Notes: generated by a model from the letters alone, not told the origin. A stretch of 40,410 nt of DNA from Candidatus Gastranaerophilales bacterium (GCA_944323945.1 CALUUL010000013.1:1-40410); one strand, 5' to 3'. Shown: positions 25,124-34,785, counted from the stretch's first letter. Numbers and translations are program-made.

Positions 25124-25162
25124 TTAAAGCGGATATCTTATATAGTCCGCTTTAAGTTTTTT
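25124..25162 (+). terminator. Intrinsic terminator after trpBA
   Basis: TTAAAGCGGA (25124-25133) pairs with TCCGCTTTAA (25146-25155) and is followed by GTTTTTT. It separates trpBA from the oxidoreductase gene. Confidence 0.9.
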
Positions 25163-25281
25163 AGGGTGAATCAGGCATGGATTTTTATTTGTAATTTAAC
25201 TATCTTTGGAGTACCATTTTCATATGTAGTACTAGGTATTTAAACAGCATAATATACGAGAGAATGGAGGTTGTAAAACAA

Positions 25282-28200
25282 ATGCCAAAGAAAACGATTA
25301 CGGTTGATGGTAACTACGCTGCGGCCCATGTGGCTTACGCATTGAGCGAAGTATCAGCAATCTACCCAATTACTCCATCATCTACAATGGGTGAATGGAT
25401 TGATGAATGGGCATCACAACACAAACAAAATATCTGGGGTAAAGAAGTAAAAGTAGCAGAAATGCAATCAGAAGCCGGAGCAGCAGGTGCTGTTCACGGA
25501 TCATTGGCTGCAGGTGCTTTAACTTCAACCTATACAGCATCACAAGGTCTATTGTTAATGATTCCGGTTATGCACAAAGTTGCAGGGGAAATGCTTCCTT
25601 CTGTAATTCACGTAGCTGCAAGAGCTTTAGCTGCACAATCATTGGCAATATTTGGTGACCATAGTGACGTTATGGCTTGCCGTAATACAGGTTATGCAAT
25701 GTTAGCTGCTAACTCTGTACAAGAAGAAATGGATTTAGCTTTGGTTGCTCACTTGTCTACTTATAAAGCTAAAGTTCCTTTCTTGCAATTCTTTGATGGT
25801 TTCAGAACTTCTCACGAAGTACATAAAATTGAAGAAATATCTTATGAAGATATTGCAAAATTAGTAGAACCAAAATACATTGAAGAATTTAGAAAACGTG
25901 CATTAAGACCTGAAGCTCCTGTATGTAAAGTTGGTGCTCAAAATACAGACGTATATTTCCAAGGTCGTGAAACGGTTAATAAATACTACAATGCTGTTCC
26001 TGATATTGTTCAAGAATATATGGATAAAGTTGCAGCTGTTACAGGAAGACAATATCATCCGTTTGATTATGTTGGTGCTCCTGATGCAACAGATGTAATT
26101 GTTGCAATGGGTTCAGGTTGTGAAACAATTGAAGAAACAATCGAATACTTAAATGCAAAACGCGGTACAAAGTATGGTTTAGTTAAAGTTAGATTATACA
26201 GACCATTTGATGTTAAACGCTTTAATGCTGTATTACCAAAAACAGTTAAACGTATTAACGTATTAGATAGAACAAAAGAACCCGGTTCAATTGGTGAACC
26301 ATTGTATTTGGATGTAGTTGCAGCATTAGAAAATAAAGATATCAGAGTTATTGGCGGTCGTTATGGTTTATCTTCTAAAGAATTCACTCCTTCAATGGTA
26401 CTTGCAATTTATAAACACGGTGAAGCAAATGGATTCCATAACTTTACAGTAGGTATTGACGATGATGTTACTAACTTATCATTAAAAGTAACAGAACATA
26501 TTGTTACTGAGCCAGAAGGCACTACAAATTGTATGTTCTGGGGCTTGGGTTCAGATGGTACTGTTGGTGCAAATAAAAACTCAATTAAAATTATCGGTCA
26601 ATATACAAATAAAGATGCTCAAGCATATTTTGCATATGACTCTAAAAAATCATTTGGTGTAACTGTATCTCACTTGAGATTTGGTGATAAACCAATCAAA
26701 TCAACATATTTAATTACTGCACCTGATTTCGTATCTTGTTCAGCTCACGCATATGTTGGCAGATATGATTTATTAAAAGGTATAAAAGAAGGCGGTACTT
26801 TCTTATTGAATTCTCCATACACAAAAGAAGAAGCATTCGCTCACTTAACTCGTGATATGCAAGAAACAATAATAAAGAAGAAAATTAAATTCTACAATGT
26901 AGATGCAGAAAAATTAATCGCACAACAACCCGGATTAAGAGGTAAAGGTGCAAACACAGTTATGATGGTTGCATACTTTAAAGTTTCAGGAATTATTCCG
27001 TTTGAACAAGCTTATGAAGGTATGAGAGAAATGACAATCAAAACCTTTAAGAAAAAAGGTGATGATGTTGTAAATATGAACTTAGCATTAATCGATGCTG
27101 CGGTAGATGCTTGTCAAGAAGTTGAAATACCTGCTTCTTTAGACGGTGTATGTGCAGCAGAAGATGTAAAATTAATTCCTGATGATGCATCTGAATTTGC
27201 TAAGAAGATTATTGAACCTTCTATGAGACAAAAAGGAGATGATATTCCAGTTAGTGCAATGAGTGTTGACGGTGTTATACCTACAGGTACTGCTTGCCTT
27301 GAAAAACGTGGAATCGCTCCAAGAGTTCCAAAATGGAATTCAGCTGATTGTATTCAATGCGGTATATGTGCAAGTGCTTGTCCACATGCTGCAATCAGAA
27401 CAAAATTGGTTGAAAAAGAAAACTTGGCAAATGCTCCTGAATCATTTAAAACAGTTGAAGCAAAACCAAATGCAAACGGTGAACACTTCAAAGTTCAAGT
27501 TTATTGTAATGATTGTACAGGTTGCGGTGTTTGTATTGATCAATGTCCTGCAAACAAATTGCCAGGAAAACAAGCTTTATCTTGGTCGACAATTGAAAAA
27601 GAAGTTGAAGCTTGTGAAGTTGTTAACGAAAAATTCTTTGATTCATTGCCAGATAATGTAATGGGTAAAAATACAACTAAAACAATTAAAGGTGCAATGT
27701 TAAGAAAACCTTTATTTGAATTCTCAGGTGCTTGTGCTGGTTGCGGTGAAACACCTTATGTTAAATTGGTTTCTCAATTATTTGGTGAAAATGCAATCGT
27801 AGCAAACGCAACAGGTTGTTCTTCAATATATTCAGGTACATTCCCAACAATTCCTTATACAACAAATAAAGATGGAAGAGGACCAGCTTGGGCAAACTCA
27901 TTATTTGAAGATAATGCTGAATTCGGTTTTGGTATGAGATTAGCTGTAGATCAAAACAGAGATACTTTGAAAACATACGTTGAAAAAGTAATTGCATCAG
28001 GTAAAGCTCCTGCTGATTTGGTAGAAGCATTAGAAGGTGCAATGGCTCATTTTGATAATTCTAAAACAGAAGAAGCAGTTGCTGCTCAAACAAAGGCAAA
28101 AGAAGTATTAGCAAAATATGCTGATGTTGATTGTCCTGATTTAGCTAAAGTAAGAGAATTACAAGATTACTTTACTGATAAATCAATATGGATTATTGGT

Positions 28201-28815
28201 GGTGACGGTTGGGCAAACGATATCGGTTACGGTGGTATTGACCATGTTCTTGCACAAAATAAGAATGTTAATGTTCTTGTTTTGGATACTGAAGTATATT
28301 CAAACACAGGTGGTCAAGCTTCTAAATCTACACCAACCGGTGCTGTTGCCAAATTTGCTACAGGTGGTAAGAAAACATATAAGAAGAATATGGGCTTGAT
28401 GAGTATGTCATATGGATATGTATATGTTGCTTCTGTTGCACTTGGTGCAGACAGACAACAAACATTGAAAGCATTCCAAGAAGCTGAAGCATATGATGGA
28501 CCATCAATTATATTTGCTTATGCGCCTTGTATTGCTCATGGTATCGATATGAGTAAAACTCAAACAGAACAAAAACGTGCTGTTGAAGCTGGTTATTTCC
28601 CACTATACAGATATAATCCTGCTAACGAACAACCGTTTACATGGGATGCTAAAGATCCTAAGGAAAGTTTCCAAGACTTTATTAAGTCTGAAGGCAGATA
28701 CAAGTCATTAGTAAAAACAAATCCTGAAGAAGCTCAAGCTTTGTATGAAAAAGCTGAAAAGGATGCTGCTCAACGAATGGCTGTATTTAAAGCAGTTGGT
28801 GAGCTAATAAAATAA
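25282..28815 (+). CDS. nifJ: Pyruvate:ferredoxin (flavodoxin) oxidoreductase
   Basis: Single-chain enzyme oxidising pyruvate and CoA to acetyl-CoA and CO2 with reduced ferredoxin, central to anaerobic energy metabolism. Domains in order: TPP-pyrimidine domain from the N terminus (TVDGNYAAAHVAYA), the CoA/transketolase domains, the gamma domain around residue 420-620, a two-cluster ferredoxin domain with CIQCGICASACPH and CTGCGVCIDQCP near residues 690-750, then the cysteines CAGCGE and the TPP-binding segment GGDGWANDIGYGG with TEVYSNTGGQASKSTP near 980-1020. About 1177 residues, the family length. ATG 25282 with GGAGG eleven bases upstream is preferred over in-frame ATG 25264. Codon choice looks smoother than in neighbours, as in a highly expressed gene. 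Confidence 0.96.
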   Translation: MPKKTITVDGNYAAAHVAYALSEVSAIYPITPSSTMGEWIDEWASQHKQNIWGKEVKVAEMQSEAGAAGAVHGSLAAGALTSTYTASQGLLLMIPVMHKVAGEMLPSVIHVAARALAAQSLAIFGDHSDVMACRNTGYAMLAANSVQEEMDLALVAHLSTYKAKVPFLQFFDGFRTSHEVHKIEEISYEDIAKLVEPKYIEEFRKRALRPEAPVCKVGAQNTDVYFQGRETVNKYYNAVPDIVQEYMDKVAAVTGRQYHPFDYVGAPDATDVIVAMGSGCETIEETIEYLNAKRGTKYGLVKVRLYRPFDVKRFNAVLPKTVKRINVLDRTKEPGSIGEPLYLDVVAALENKDIRVIGGRYGLSSKEFTPSMVLAIYKHGEANGFHNFTVGIDDDVTNLSLKVTEHIVTEPEGTTNCMFWGLGSDGTVGANKNSIKIIGQYTNKDAQAYFAYDSKKSFGVTVSHLRFGDKPIKSTYLITAPDFVSCSAHAYVGRYDLLKGIKEGGTFLLNSPYTKEEAFAHLTRDMQETIIKKKIKFYNVDAEKLIAQQPGLRGKGANTVMMVAYFKVSGIIPFEQAYEGMREMTIKTFKKKGDDVVNMNLALIDAAVDACQEVEIPASLDGVCAAEDVKLIPDDASEFAKKIIEPSMRQKGDDIPVSAMSVDGVIPTGTACLEKRGIAPRVPKWNSADCIQCGICASACPHAAIRTKLVEKENLANAPESFKTVEAKPNANGEHFKVQVYCNDCTGCGVCIDQCPANKLPGKQALSWSTIEKEVEACEVVNEKFFDSLPDNVMGKNTTKTIKGAMLRKPLFEFSGACAGCGETPYVKLVSQLFGENAIVANATGCSSIYSGTFPTIPYTTNKDGRGPAWANSLFEDNAEFGFGMRLAVDQNRDTLKTYVEKVIASGKAPADLVEALEGAMAHFDNSKTEEAVAAQTKAKEVLAKYADVDCPDLAKVRELQDYFTDKSIWIIGGDGWANDIGYGGIDHVLAQNKNVNVLVLDTEVYSNTGGQASKSTPTGAVAKFATGGKKTYKKNMGLMSMSYGYVYVASVALGADRQQTLKAFQEAEAYDGPSIIFAYAPCIAHGIDMSKTQTEQKRAVEAGYFPLYRYNPANEQPFTWDAKDPKESFQDFIKSEGRYKSLVKTNPEEAQALYEKAEKDAAQRMAVFKAVGELIK

Positions 28816-28833
28816 TTGCTTGCGAAAATTAGA

Positions 28834-28863
28834 GAGGAAGACAGTTCTGTCTTCCTCTTTTTT
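28834..28863 (+). terminator. Intrinsic terminator after pyruvate:ferredoxin oxidoreductase
   Basis: GAGGAAGACAG and CTGTCTTCCTC (28834-28844, 28847-28857) form a tight stem, followed by TTTTTT. Confidence 0.95.
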
Positions 28864-28914
28864 ATATACATTTTTTACAGCATATAGTATTATTTATGTA
28901 AAAAAGGAATTTAA

Positions 28915-30348
28915 ATGAAAAATTTAATATGTATTTTGTTATTATTATTTTGCTCTTTATTTTTTTGTAATATTTCTTTCGCAAGAACAAATGATGATAA
29001 AACAACGATTGAAATAAAAAATAGTTTATTGAAATTTGAGAAACAAAAAAATAGTAAATATGATTTAGTGGCTTATGATTCTTACGGTTTCTATAACGGA
29101 TCTAGCTTTGATTACAAGATAAAAAAATATAAAGTTAATGGAAAAACTATATATATTGCTAAAAATGAATATGATATAGTTTTTTATAGCCCTGATGAAT
29201 TTGTATCTGAAATTCTGCCAAAATATTATGATTTTTTTGACAATATAAAATTTATTAATTATCCAAATACAGGAACAATCAAATACATAATTAAATCGAA
29301 AAAAGGATTTGGTAGTGATTTTTATACATTAGCTTCTGTAAATTCTAATTATGTTATATTAAAAAAAATTGATAAAGAACGACCAAGATTATATAATTGT
29401 GATTTTGATGATAAAAATTCCATAATATATAATTTACTAAATATTTCTTATACTAAAATTCCGATTGGGAATTATTTTTATTTTGATGAAACTATTCCTG
29501 CCTTTATTGATGAAGAAGTGAAAATTGAAAATAATAAAATATATGTGACATATAAAGATATTAGTTTTAAGTCATATTCTGAACCTTATACTTATCCTAA
29601 CATAGTTTCAAAAAAAGAAAAAATCTATTTCCCTGTAGGGTTTTATAACTATATACACCAATTAAAAAATATACAAGAACTCTTTGCTAGAATTGAAAAA
29701 GAAACACCTTATAAATTTATTAATTATCCTCAAGATTTTATGATAATAAATCCCACAAGTAATGGAACAGGGTGCGTAGAGATTATATTTTTTGAAAATG
29801 GTAAACAAATAAGCAAAATAAGTGATGAATATTTGTCTGTATATTCCCATGATTATAATATGTTTATAAATAAAGTAAGTAACTTTTATAGTAATACTGG
29901 CATTTCATATCAAAATTCAAATAGAATAATTGTAAAAAATAAAGATAAAAAATGGGGGATTATAGATAAGAATAATAAAATAAAAGTACCATTTGTATAT
30001 GATAAAATCTTATCAATCGGTAATAATGTAAATGAACAAATCATTAATGCTGATGATAAAAAAGCAAAACAATTGATTGTCAAATATATGGGCCAATCCA
30101 GAGAATATAATATGTTCTTTGCAATTAAAGATAATCAAATTGGTGTAATAAATGATAAAAATGAAATCTTGGTTGATTTTGAACCTTTAAAAAATCCTAT
30201 GGATATTGATGAAAATATATTAAATAAATCTGTCACTAAAGATGTAAATTCAGCAAAATTATCTTTAAAAACCGGTAATATCATAAAAATATTAACAATT
30301 CCATTATGGCTACCTCTTTTTGTATTGTGTATGTATTCTATAATTTAA
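28915..30348 (+). CDS. Exported WG-repeat-like protein with C-terminal anchor
   Basis: A 477-residue exported protein. Signal peptide residues 1-23 (MKNLICILLLLFCSLFFCNI...). The bulk (25-330) is Tyr/Lys/Asn-rich and of unknown fold. Near residues 340-360 lies KKWGIIDKNNKIKVPFVYDKI, a good match to a WG (KWGI) repeat, and a second degenerate unit NQIGVINDKNEILVDFEPL follows near 405-425. The last 20 residues (ILTIPLWLPLFVLCMYSII) are a hydrophobic segment that would anchor it in a membrane. WG repeats occur in many surface or phage-defence-related proteins without one fixed role. Single gene, with terminator upstream. Confidence 0.65.
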   Translation: MKNLICILLLLFCSLFFCNISFARTNDDKTTIEIKNSLLKFEKQKNSKYDLVAYDSYGFYNGSSFDYKIKKYKVNGKTIYIAKNEYDIVFYSPDEFVSEILPKYYDFFDNIKFINYPNTGTIKYIIKSKKGFGSDFYTLASVNSNYVILKKIDKERPRLYNCDFDDKNSIIYNLLNISYTKIPIGNYFYFDETIPAFIDEEVKIENNKIYVTYKDISFKSYSEPYTYPNIVSKKEKIYFPVGFYNYIHQLKNIQELFARIEKETPYKFINYPQDFMIINPTSNGTGCVEIIFFENGKQISKISDEYLSVYSHDYNMFINKVSNFYSNTGISYQNSNRIIVKNKDKKWGIIDKNNKIKVPFVYDKILSIGNNVNEQIINADDKKAKQLIVKYMGQSREYNMFFAIKDNQIGVINDKNEILVDFEPLKNPMDIDENILNKSVTKDVNSAKLSLKTGNIIKILTIPLWLPLFVLCMYSII

Positions 30349-30367
30349 AATACTTTTTATAGAATTT

Positions 30368-31033
30368 TTATTTACTTACAATTTGATAAGATATAGTTTC
30401 AAATAATATGTTTTTATGTGATATATAATTAAATTGGTTAAACTTAAACAATTCAATTAGTTCTTCAGGTTCTAAAAAATTTCTTTTAGATAATATTAAA
30501 TATTTATATGGTTTTGTGTTATTAGTAAAAAATTTAACTAGTAATAATATAATACTATCGTAGATTTTACTATATATATTATGTTTGCCGAAATCAAGGT
30601 GAAGAAATTGACCTTCTGATTTTAGAGTTCTATATATTTCTTCAAGTGCTTTGTTTTTTTGCGGAATATTTCTTAACCCGAAACCCATTACTATATAATC
30701 AAAAGAATTCTTTTCAAAAGAAAGAGAAGTTATGTCCATTTGTCTGTATGTTATATTCGGATTTTTTTTTCTTGCTGATTCAATCATGTTCTGCGAGAAA
30801 TCAACCCCTATTACATCACAAGATGGCTGTAACTTTTTTATAATTTTTCCTAGATCTCCGCTGCCACAACATAAATCTAATACTTTTGAATTCGGTTTTA
30901 TGTTTAGTGCTTTTATTGCTTGTGTTTTTACATATTCATTTAGCCCAAAAGATATGATTCTATTCATAAAATCATACTTTTCAGATATTTTGTCGAACAT
31001 GTTTCTTATTTCTAAATTTGTTTTGTTTTTCAT
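30368..31033 (-). CDS. menG: UbiE/MenG-type quinone methyltransferase
   Basis: SAM-dependent methyltransferase of the UbiE/COQ5/MenG family, which methylates demethylmenaquinone (or the ubiquinone precursor). Opening VRNMFDKISEKYDFMNRIISFGLN-like segment (residues about 11-30), motif I VLDLCCGSGDL near 50, and MGFGLRNIPQKNKALEEIYRTLKSEG near 115-140, all typical. The C-terminal part is less conserved than in classical MenG. 221 residues is normal. No men or ubi genes are adjacent, so the quinone is not established; demethylmenaquinone is the likely substrate in an anaerobe. Confidence 0.8.
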   Translation of the reverse strand: MKNKTNLEIRNMFDKISEKYDFMNRIISFGLNEYVKTQAIKALNIKPNSKVLDLCCGSGDLGKIIKKLQPSCDVIGVDFSQNMIESARKKNPNITYRQMDITSLSFEKNSFDYIVMGFGLRNIPQKNKALEEIYRTLKSEGQFLHLDFGKHNIYSKIYDSIILLLVKFFTNNTKPYKYLILSKRNFLEPEELIELFKFNQFNYISHKNILFETISYQIVSK

Positions 31034-31039
31034 ATAAAT

Positions 31040-31483
31040 CTATTTTAAAATTTTGAAAATAGCTTTTTTTACTTTTGATGGTTTATCGACTGCTAAAGCA
31101 GGCATATGTGCGTCTTCAGGATAGAAAATCAAAAAGTTTTTATTTGTTGCAAGAAGTTTATCAACATTTCCTTTTAAAAACATAACATCTTTTTCAGCAT
31201 CATATTCTTCAGATAAAGAAGTATTTTCTACGTTTGTATATCCCATAAATTCTTCACCAATAGCTACAACTTGAATATCAATATATTTTTTGTGCGCTTC
31301 TAATTTTTGAGTAGGCTTTGTTTCATATTCTTGTAAATTAAAGAAAACTTCTTCTCCTCTTAATTGATGTTTTCCACATTCCATCTTACTTAAATCATTA
31401 TTTTTAAGAAAATCAAATACAAGTTTAAAGTCTTTATGTAAACTAATATATTTTTCAGCATTAGATAAATTATCTATAATCAC
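31040..31483 (-). CDS. YhcH/YjgK/YiaL (EbgC/TabA) family protein
   Basis: Small cupin-like family protein linked to sugar metabolism: relatives include TabA and the sialic-acid anomerase NanQ. Signature words are LEAHKKYIDIQVVAIGEE (metal-binding Glu/His) and the C-terminal PEDAHMPALAV. The family normally starts near M-I-I-D-N-L; here that residue is GTG at 31483, with GGGGA seven bases before it. An in-frame ATG at 31498 overlaps that ribosome binding site and is less likely. About 147 residues. It follows a convergent-free spacing of seven bases from the methyltransferase and precedes it on the same strand. Confidence 0.85.
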   Translation of the reverse strand: MIIDNLSNAEKYISLHKDFKLVFDFLKNNDLSKMECGKHQLRGEEVFFNLQEYETKPTQKLEAHKKYIDIQVVAIGEEFMGYTNVENTSLSEEYDAEKDVMFLKGNVDKLLATNKNFLIFYPEDAHMPALAVDKPSKVKKAIFKILK

Positions 31484-31518
31484 AAGTAAATCCCCCATTT
31501 ATAAAACTTTTAATTATT

Positions 31519-31541
31519 AATGTAACATAAATTTTTACATT
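31519..31541. promoter_or_regulatory. Dyad AATGTAA-N9-TTACATT
   Basis: A perfect seven-base dyad (31519-31525 and 31535-31541) in the 144-base divergent space between the YhcH-family gene and the small gene at 31628. Its symmetry and position fit a repressor or activator site; no regulator gene is adjacent. Confidence 0.35.
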
Positions 31542-31627
31542 TGTTAAATTAAAAGGCAATTCTCGGAGTAAAAAAAACTTTAATAAAGTATAGAGGAAAT
31601 TAGACTTTATATCTTACAGGGGAAATT

Positions 31628-31831
31628 ATGAACGAAGAACAATTAAATGGAGTTTTAGGCACAATAAGCGAACCGGTGAAAAATGCTTATATTCTTTCTT
31701 CAAGAAAGCAAATTGAAGAAATTCAGAGAATTGTAAGAATTTTTAATATAAATGAAGAACAAAAAAATAAACATAAAATGTTATCAATAAAAAACTTGGC
31801 AACAATGAGAGTTGTATTTAGTAATAATTAA
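31628..31831 (+). CDS. Small orphan protein
   Basis: A 67-residue protein, unrecognised, made of two amphipathic helices with basic patches (SSRKQIEEIQRIVRIF, HKMLSIKNLATMR). CAGGGG lies eight bases before the ATG, which supports translation. No signal peptide, membrane span or cysteine. It stands alone between divergent and convergent genes. A helix-turn-helix is possible but not convincing. Confidence 0.55.
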   Translation: MNEEQLNGVLGTISEPVKNAYILSSRKQIEEIQRIVRIFNINEEQKNKHKMLSIKNLATMRVVFSNN

Positions 31832-31840
31832 TTTTGTTTG

Positions 31841-32833
31841 TTATGGAAATTTTGGATGATATGCTTGTGGATATGTATATTCTTCTGTAAATCCTACAGA
31901 AGTATACATTTTCACTGCTGCTAAGTTGTCGGAGTCACAGCTTGCATTTAATTCTTTTAAAGCCCATCCACCTGTAATAGCAGAGGTTAATAGGTTATCA
32001 ACAAGTTGTTTTAACATAATTTTGCCAAAACCATAATTTCTGTGTTTCTTTTGAATTGCAACAAGTGGAATATTTGCAATTTTTTCATTTGTTAAATTTG
32101 CAAAACAAAAACCAACAGGGCGTCTTTTGTATAATAAAACCTTTGTTATACCAGGCAGAAATTGCCCATATACATTTTCTGTGATTTTTTCAAGTATATC
32201 TTTACATCCTTTAATAGAAGTAAAACGACTATCAAATAAAGCATCGGATGAATCTCTAAATGCTTGATGAATAATGTCTGCTGCATCTTTATAGTAAATA
32301 GTTTTCCAATTTGAAATTGAATAGTCATGTGGAAGTTTTGGTACAAATATTTCTTTTGTCTTATTGATAGCGTTTATATCTGTAAGATTAAATCCCATAA
32401 CAGAAGTATTAACAAATTTAAAACCAAAACTTTCTATATCATTGGCAAAAGCAGCTTGCTTTCCAAGCATTGGATATGTTACAACTTTTTCCTTCATTAA
32501 GTATTTATTAATTTCAAGGAATTTTTCAAGTAAAAGTTTTCTTTTTACATTTAAATTTTCATGTCCAATACAATGGATTATATTAAGTTCTAAAGATTCT
32601 GAAACTAATGTTGTATAAACTAAAAAACCGGTAGGAATGTCATCTTCAAAAAGAATAAGACAGTTTAAAAGCCCATCTTCTATACTTTTAATAAAGTTAG
32701 GATAAGCAAGTGGTTCAAGTTCAAAAAAATAGTCTTTAGCTGCATTTGTTTTAAAATCGTTGTAAACACCTGAGAAAATTCTAAAATATTTTGAATTATA
32801 TGATTCTACTTTGTATATAGTTATATTAGCCAT
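31841..32833 (-). CDS. GNAT-family N-acetyltransferase
   Basis: A 330-residue acetyltransferase. The C-terminal half (about 190-325) is a GNAT fold: the acetyl-CoA loop is KKHRNYGFGKIMLKQLV (R-x-x-G-x-G) near 265-280, preceded by a strand NIPLVAIQ and followed by LNASCDSDNLAAVKMYTSVGFTEE. The N-terminal half (about 1-160) looks like a second, degenerate GNAT domain (GFLVYTTLV strand). Substrate unknown. It follows ribBA by 11 bases on the same strand and is probably cotranscribed with ribE-ribBA, which does not itself imply a role in riboflavin synthesis. Confidence 0.8.
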   Translation of the reverse strand: MANITIYKVESYNSKYFRIFSGVYNDFKTNAAKDYFFELEPLAYPNFIKSIEDGLLNCLILFEDDIPTGFLVYTTLVSESLELNIIHCIGHENLNVKRKLLLEKFLEINKYLMKEKVVTYPMLGKQAAFANDIESFGFKFVNTSVMGFNLTDINAINKTKEIFVPKLPHDYSISNWKTIYYKDAADIIHQAFRDSSDALFDSRFTSIKGCKDILEKITENVYGQFLPGITKVLLYKRRPVGFCFANLTNEKIANIPLVAIQKKHRNYGFGKIMLKQLVDNLLTSAITGGWALKELNASCDSDNLAAVKMYTSVGFTEEYTYPQAYHPKFP

Positions 32834-32844
32834 TATTATTCTCT

Positions 32845-34059
32845 TTATAAATCGATTAAATGTTCCATCTTATCAACTTTAGTGTGAATGTATTTTTCAT
32901 TGTATTTATTAAGTGGAGTCTTAAGAGCAACTCTTTCTACAATTTCAAGCCCGTAGCCATTTAGTGCGACAATTTTTGTTGGATTATTTGTTATTAGTTT
33001 AAATTTAGTGTAGCCCAAATCTCTAAGAATTTGAGCCCCAATCCCATAATTTCTTAAATCAGGTTGAAACCCCAAAGAAATATTGGCTTGAACTGTATCT
33101 TGACCTTCCTCTTGAAGGGCATAAGCTTTTATTTTATTTACAAGACCAATACCTCTTCCTTCGTGTCCTCTAATATAAACCAATGCACCTTTTCCATAAC
33201 TTTCAATCAATCTTAAAGCTGCTTCAAGTTGATTTTGACAATCACATCTTTTTGAATGGAATATATCCCCTGTTAAACATTCAGAGTGCACTCTTACCAT
33301 AGGGATTTTATCAGAGCCGTCATCTTTAACAATTGCAACTTGATCAACCCCGCCGAGTTTATTTGTGTAACCATATACTTTAAAATCTCCGAAGTCAGAA
33401 GGAAGTTTAGCTACGGCATCTCTTTTCATAAACATTTCTTTTTGTAATCTGTATTCAATTAATTGTGCTACAGTTATGAATTTTAAATTGTGCTTTTTTG
33501 AAAATTCAACAAGATTATCTCTTCTTGCCATTGTGCCGTCTTCATTAACAATTTCGCATATGACAGCAGCTGGAGTTAAACCTGCTAAACGAGCTAAATC
33601 AACAGAAGCTTCAGTATGACCAACTCTTTCTAAAACCCCACCTTTTCTTGCAATTAAAGGGAATACATGTCCTGGACGTGATAAATCAGAAACTACAGAA
33701 TCATTTGCAACTGCAACTTCTATTGTTTTTGCTCTGTCATAAGCACTTACACCTGTTGTTACACCGTATTTTTTTACCGCATCTATACTTTGAGTAAAAG
33801 CTGTTCCTTTGGGATCTGTACTATGGCTTACCATTTCAGATAATCCGAGTTTCTCAGCTTTCTCTCTTGTTAAAGCAAGACATAAAACACCTTTGCATTG
33901 TGAAATAAGAAAATTAACAATTTGTGGCGTTGCAAACTGTGCAGGAACAATCACATCACCTTCATTTTCTCTGTCTTCATCATCTGCAACTATAACTGGT
34001 TTTCCATTTCTAAAATCTTCAATTGCTTCTTCTATTGTATTAAATTTAATGTTGCTCAT
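32845..34059 (-). CDS. ribBA: Bifunctional DHBP synthase / GTP cyclohydrolase II
   Basis: Two entry enzymes of riboflavin synthesis in one chain. The RibB half (about 1-200) makes 3,4-dihydroxy-2-butanone 4-phosphate from ribulose 5-phosphate; its acidic metal loop is ADDEDRENEGD, followed by the RPGHVFPL and HTEASVDLARLAG motifs. The RibA half (about 205-404) opens GTP; zinc cysteines are in HSECLTGDIFHSKRCDCQ, followed by RGHEGRGIG. Starts at ATG 34059, right after the ribE stop; in-frame ATG 34074 overlaps ribE by 14 bases and is the alternative. ribD and ribH are not in the window. Confidence 0.95.
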   Translation of the reverse strand: MSNIKFNTIEEAIEDFRNGKPVIVADDEDRENEGDVIVPAQFATPQIVNFLISQCKGVLCLALTREKAEKLGLSEMVSHSTDPKGTAFTQSIDAVKKYGVTTGVSAYDRAKTIEVAVANDSVVSDLSRPGHVFPLIARKGGVLERVGHTEASVDLARLAGLTPAAVICEIVNEDGTMARRDNLVEFSKKHNLKFITVAQLIEYRLQKEMFMKRDAVAKLPSDFGDFKVYGYTNKLGGVDQVAIVKDDGSDKIPMVRVHSECLTGDIFHSKRCDCQNQLEAALRLIESYGKGALVYIRGHEGRGIGLVNKIKAYALQEEGQDTVQANISLGFQPDLRNYGIGAQILRDLGYTKFKLITNNPTKIVALNGYGLEIVERVALKTPLNKYNEKYIHTKVDKMEHLIDL

Positions 34060-34060
34060 T

Positions 34061-34702
34061 TTATATAAATCCATTCTCGGCTAAAAAACCGTAGTTAATC
34101 CTACTTGTATTATCTTTTGAAGTTAAAATTTTTTCAACATATTTGGCGAATAAATCTGTCTCAATGTTTACAAAATCACCCTCTTTAAGTTGTGAAAGAT
34201 TTACTTCTTTTAATGTTGTAGGGATAAGTTCAACCGAAAAAATTTCATTATTTACTGATGCAATTGTTAAGCTGACTCCATTTATTGCAATTGATCCTTT
34301 GTAGATTATATATTTTGAAAAATTTTTTTGAATTTTGAAAAAGAATTCTTTTGAAAAACCATCTTGTTTTGCGTACAAAAATTCGGCCAAGCAATCAATA
34401 TGTCCTGAAACAATATGCCCGTCTATTCTTTTATTTAGTGTTAAAGCTCTTTCTAAGTTTACAGAATCATTAATTTTTAGATTTTTATAATTAGTAACTT
34501 TTAATGTTTCATTGGAAGCCTGTACGGTTATGTAGTCTTTTCCATAATTCACAACTGTTTGACAGGCACCATTTATTGCAATACTGGCACCTTCTTTTAT
34601 GTCTGACAATATTTTATTACAGGCTACCGTAATTTCCATTCCGTTGGTGGAAATATAGCAGTTTCTTATTTTTCCTTGTTCTTCAATTAATCCTGTAAAC
34701 AT
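34061..34702 (-). CDS. ribE: Riboflavin synthase, alpha chain
   Basis: Dismutates two 6,7-dimethyl-8-ribityllumazine molecules into riboflavin. The two lumazine-binding repeats are seen: MFTGLIEEQG with INGACQTVVNYG and VSGHIDC in the first, and KGSIAINGVSLTIASV in the second. 213 residues is standard. It leads the minus-strand run ribE-ribBA-GNAT, back to back with folK. No FMN riboswitch is visible in the 155-base space upstream. Confidence 0.94.
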   Translation of the reverse strand: MFTGLIEEQGKIRNCYISTNGMEITVACNKILSDIKEGASIAINGACQTVVNYGKDYITVQASNETLKVTNYKNLKINDSVNLERALTLNKRIDGHIVSGHIDCLAEFLYAKQDGFSKEFFFKIQKNFSKYIIYKGSIAINGVSLTIASVNNEIFSVELIPTTLKEVNLSQLKEGDFVNIETDLFAKYVEKILTSKDNTSRINYGFLAENGFI

Positions 34703-34785
34703 AAAGAAAGTTTATCATAAAAGAATACCTTAAAAAATTATAGTTTTGATTATTATTACAATTTTTAATTATAAATTTAATATTG

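Noticed and set aside
25195..25260. GTAC-based dyad and CATATGTAGTA resembling CATACGTAGTA near 10080
   Set aside because: Only five-base arms and a short similarity in AT-rich promoter regions; too weak to call a shared operator.
27263..27661. 132-codon frame inside the pyruvate:ferredoxin oxidoreductase gene
   Set aside because: Same strand, shifted frame, overlapping the conserved ferredoxin domain; composition is typical of a shadow frame.
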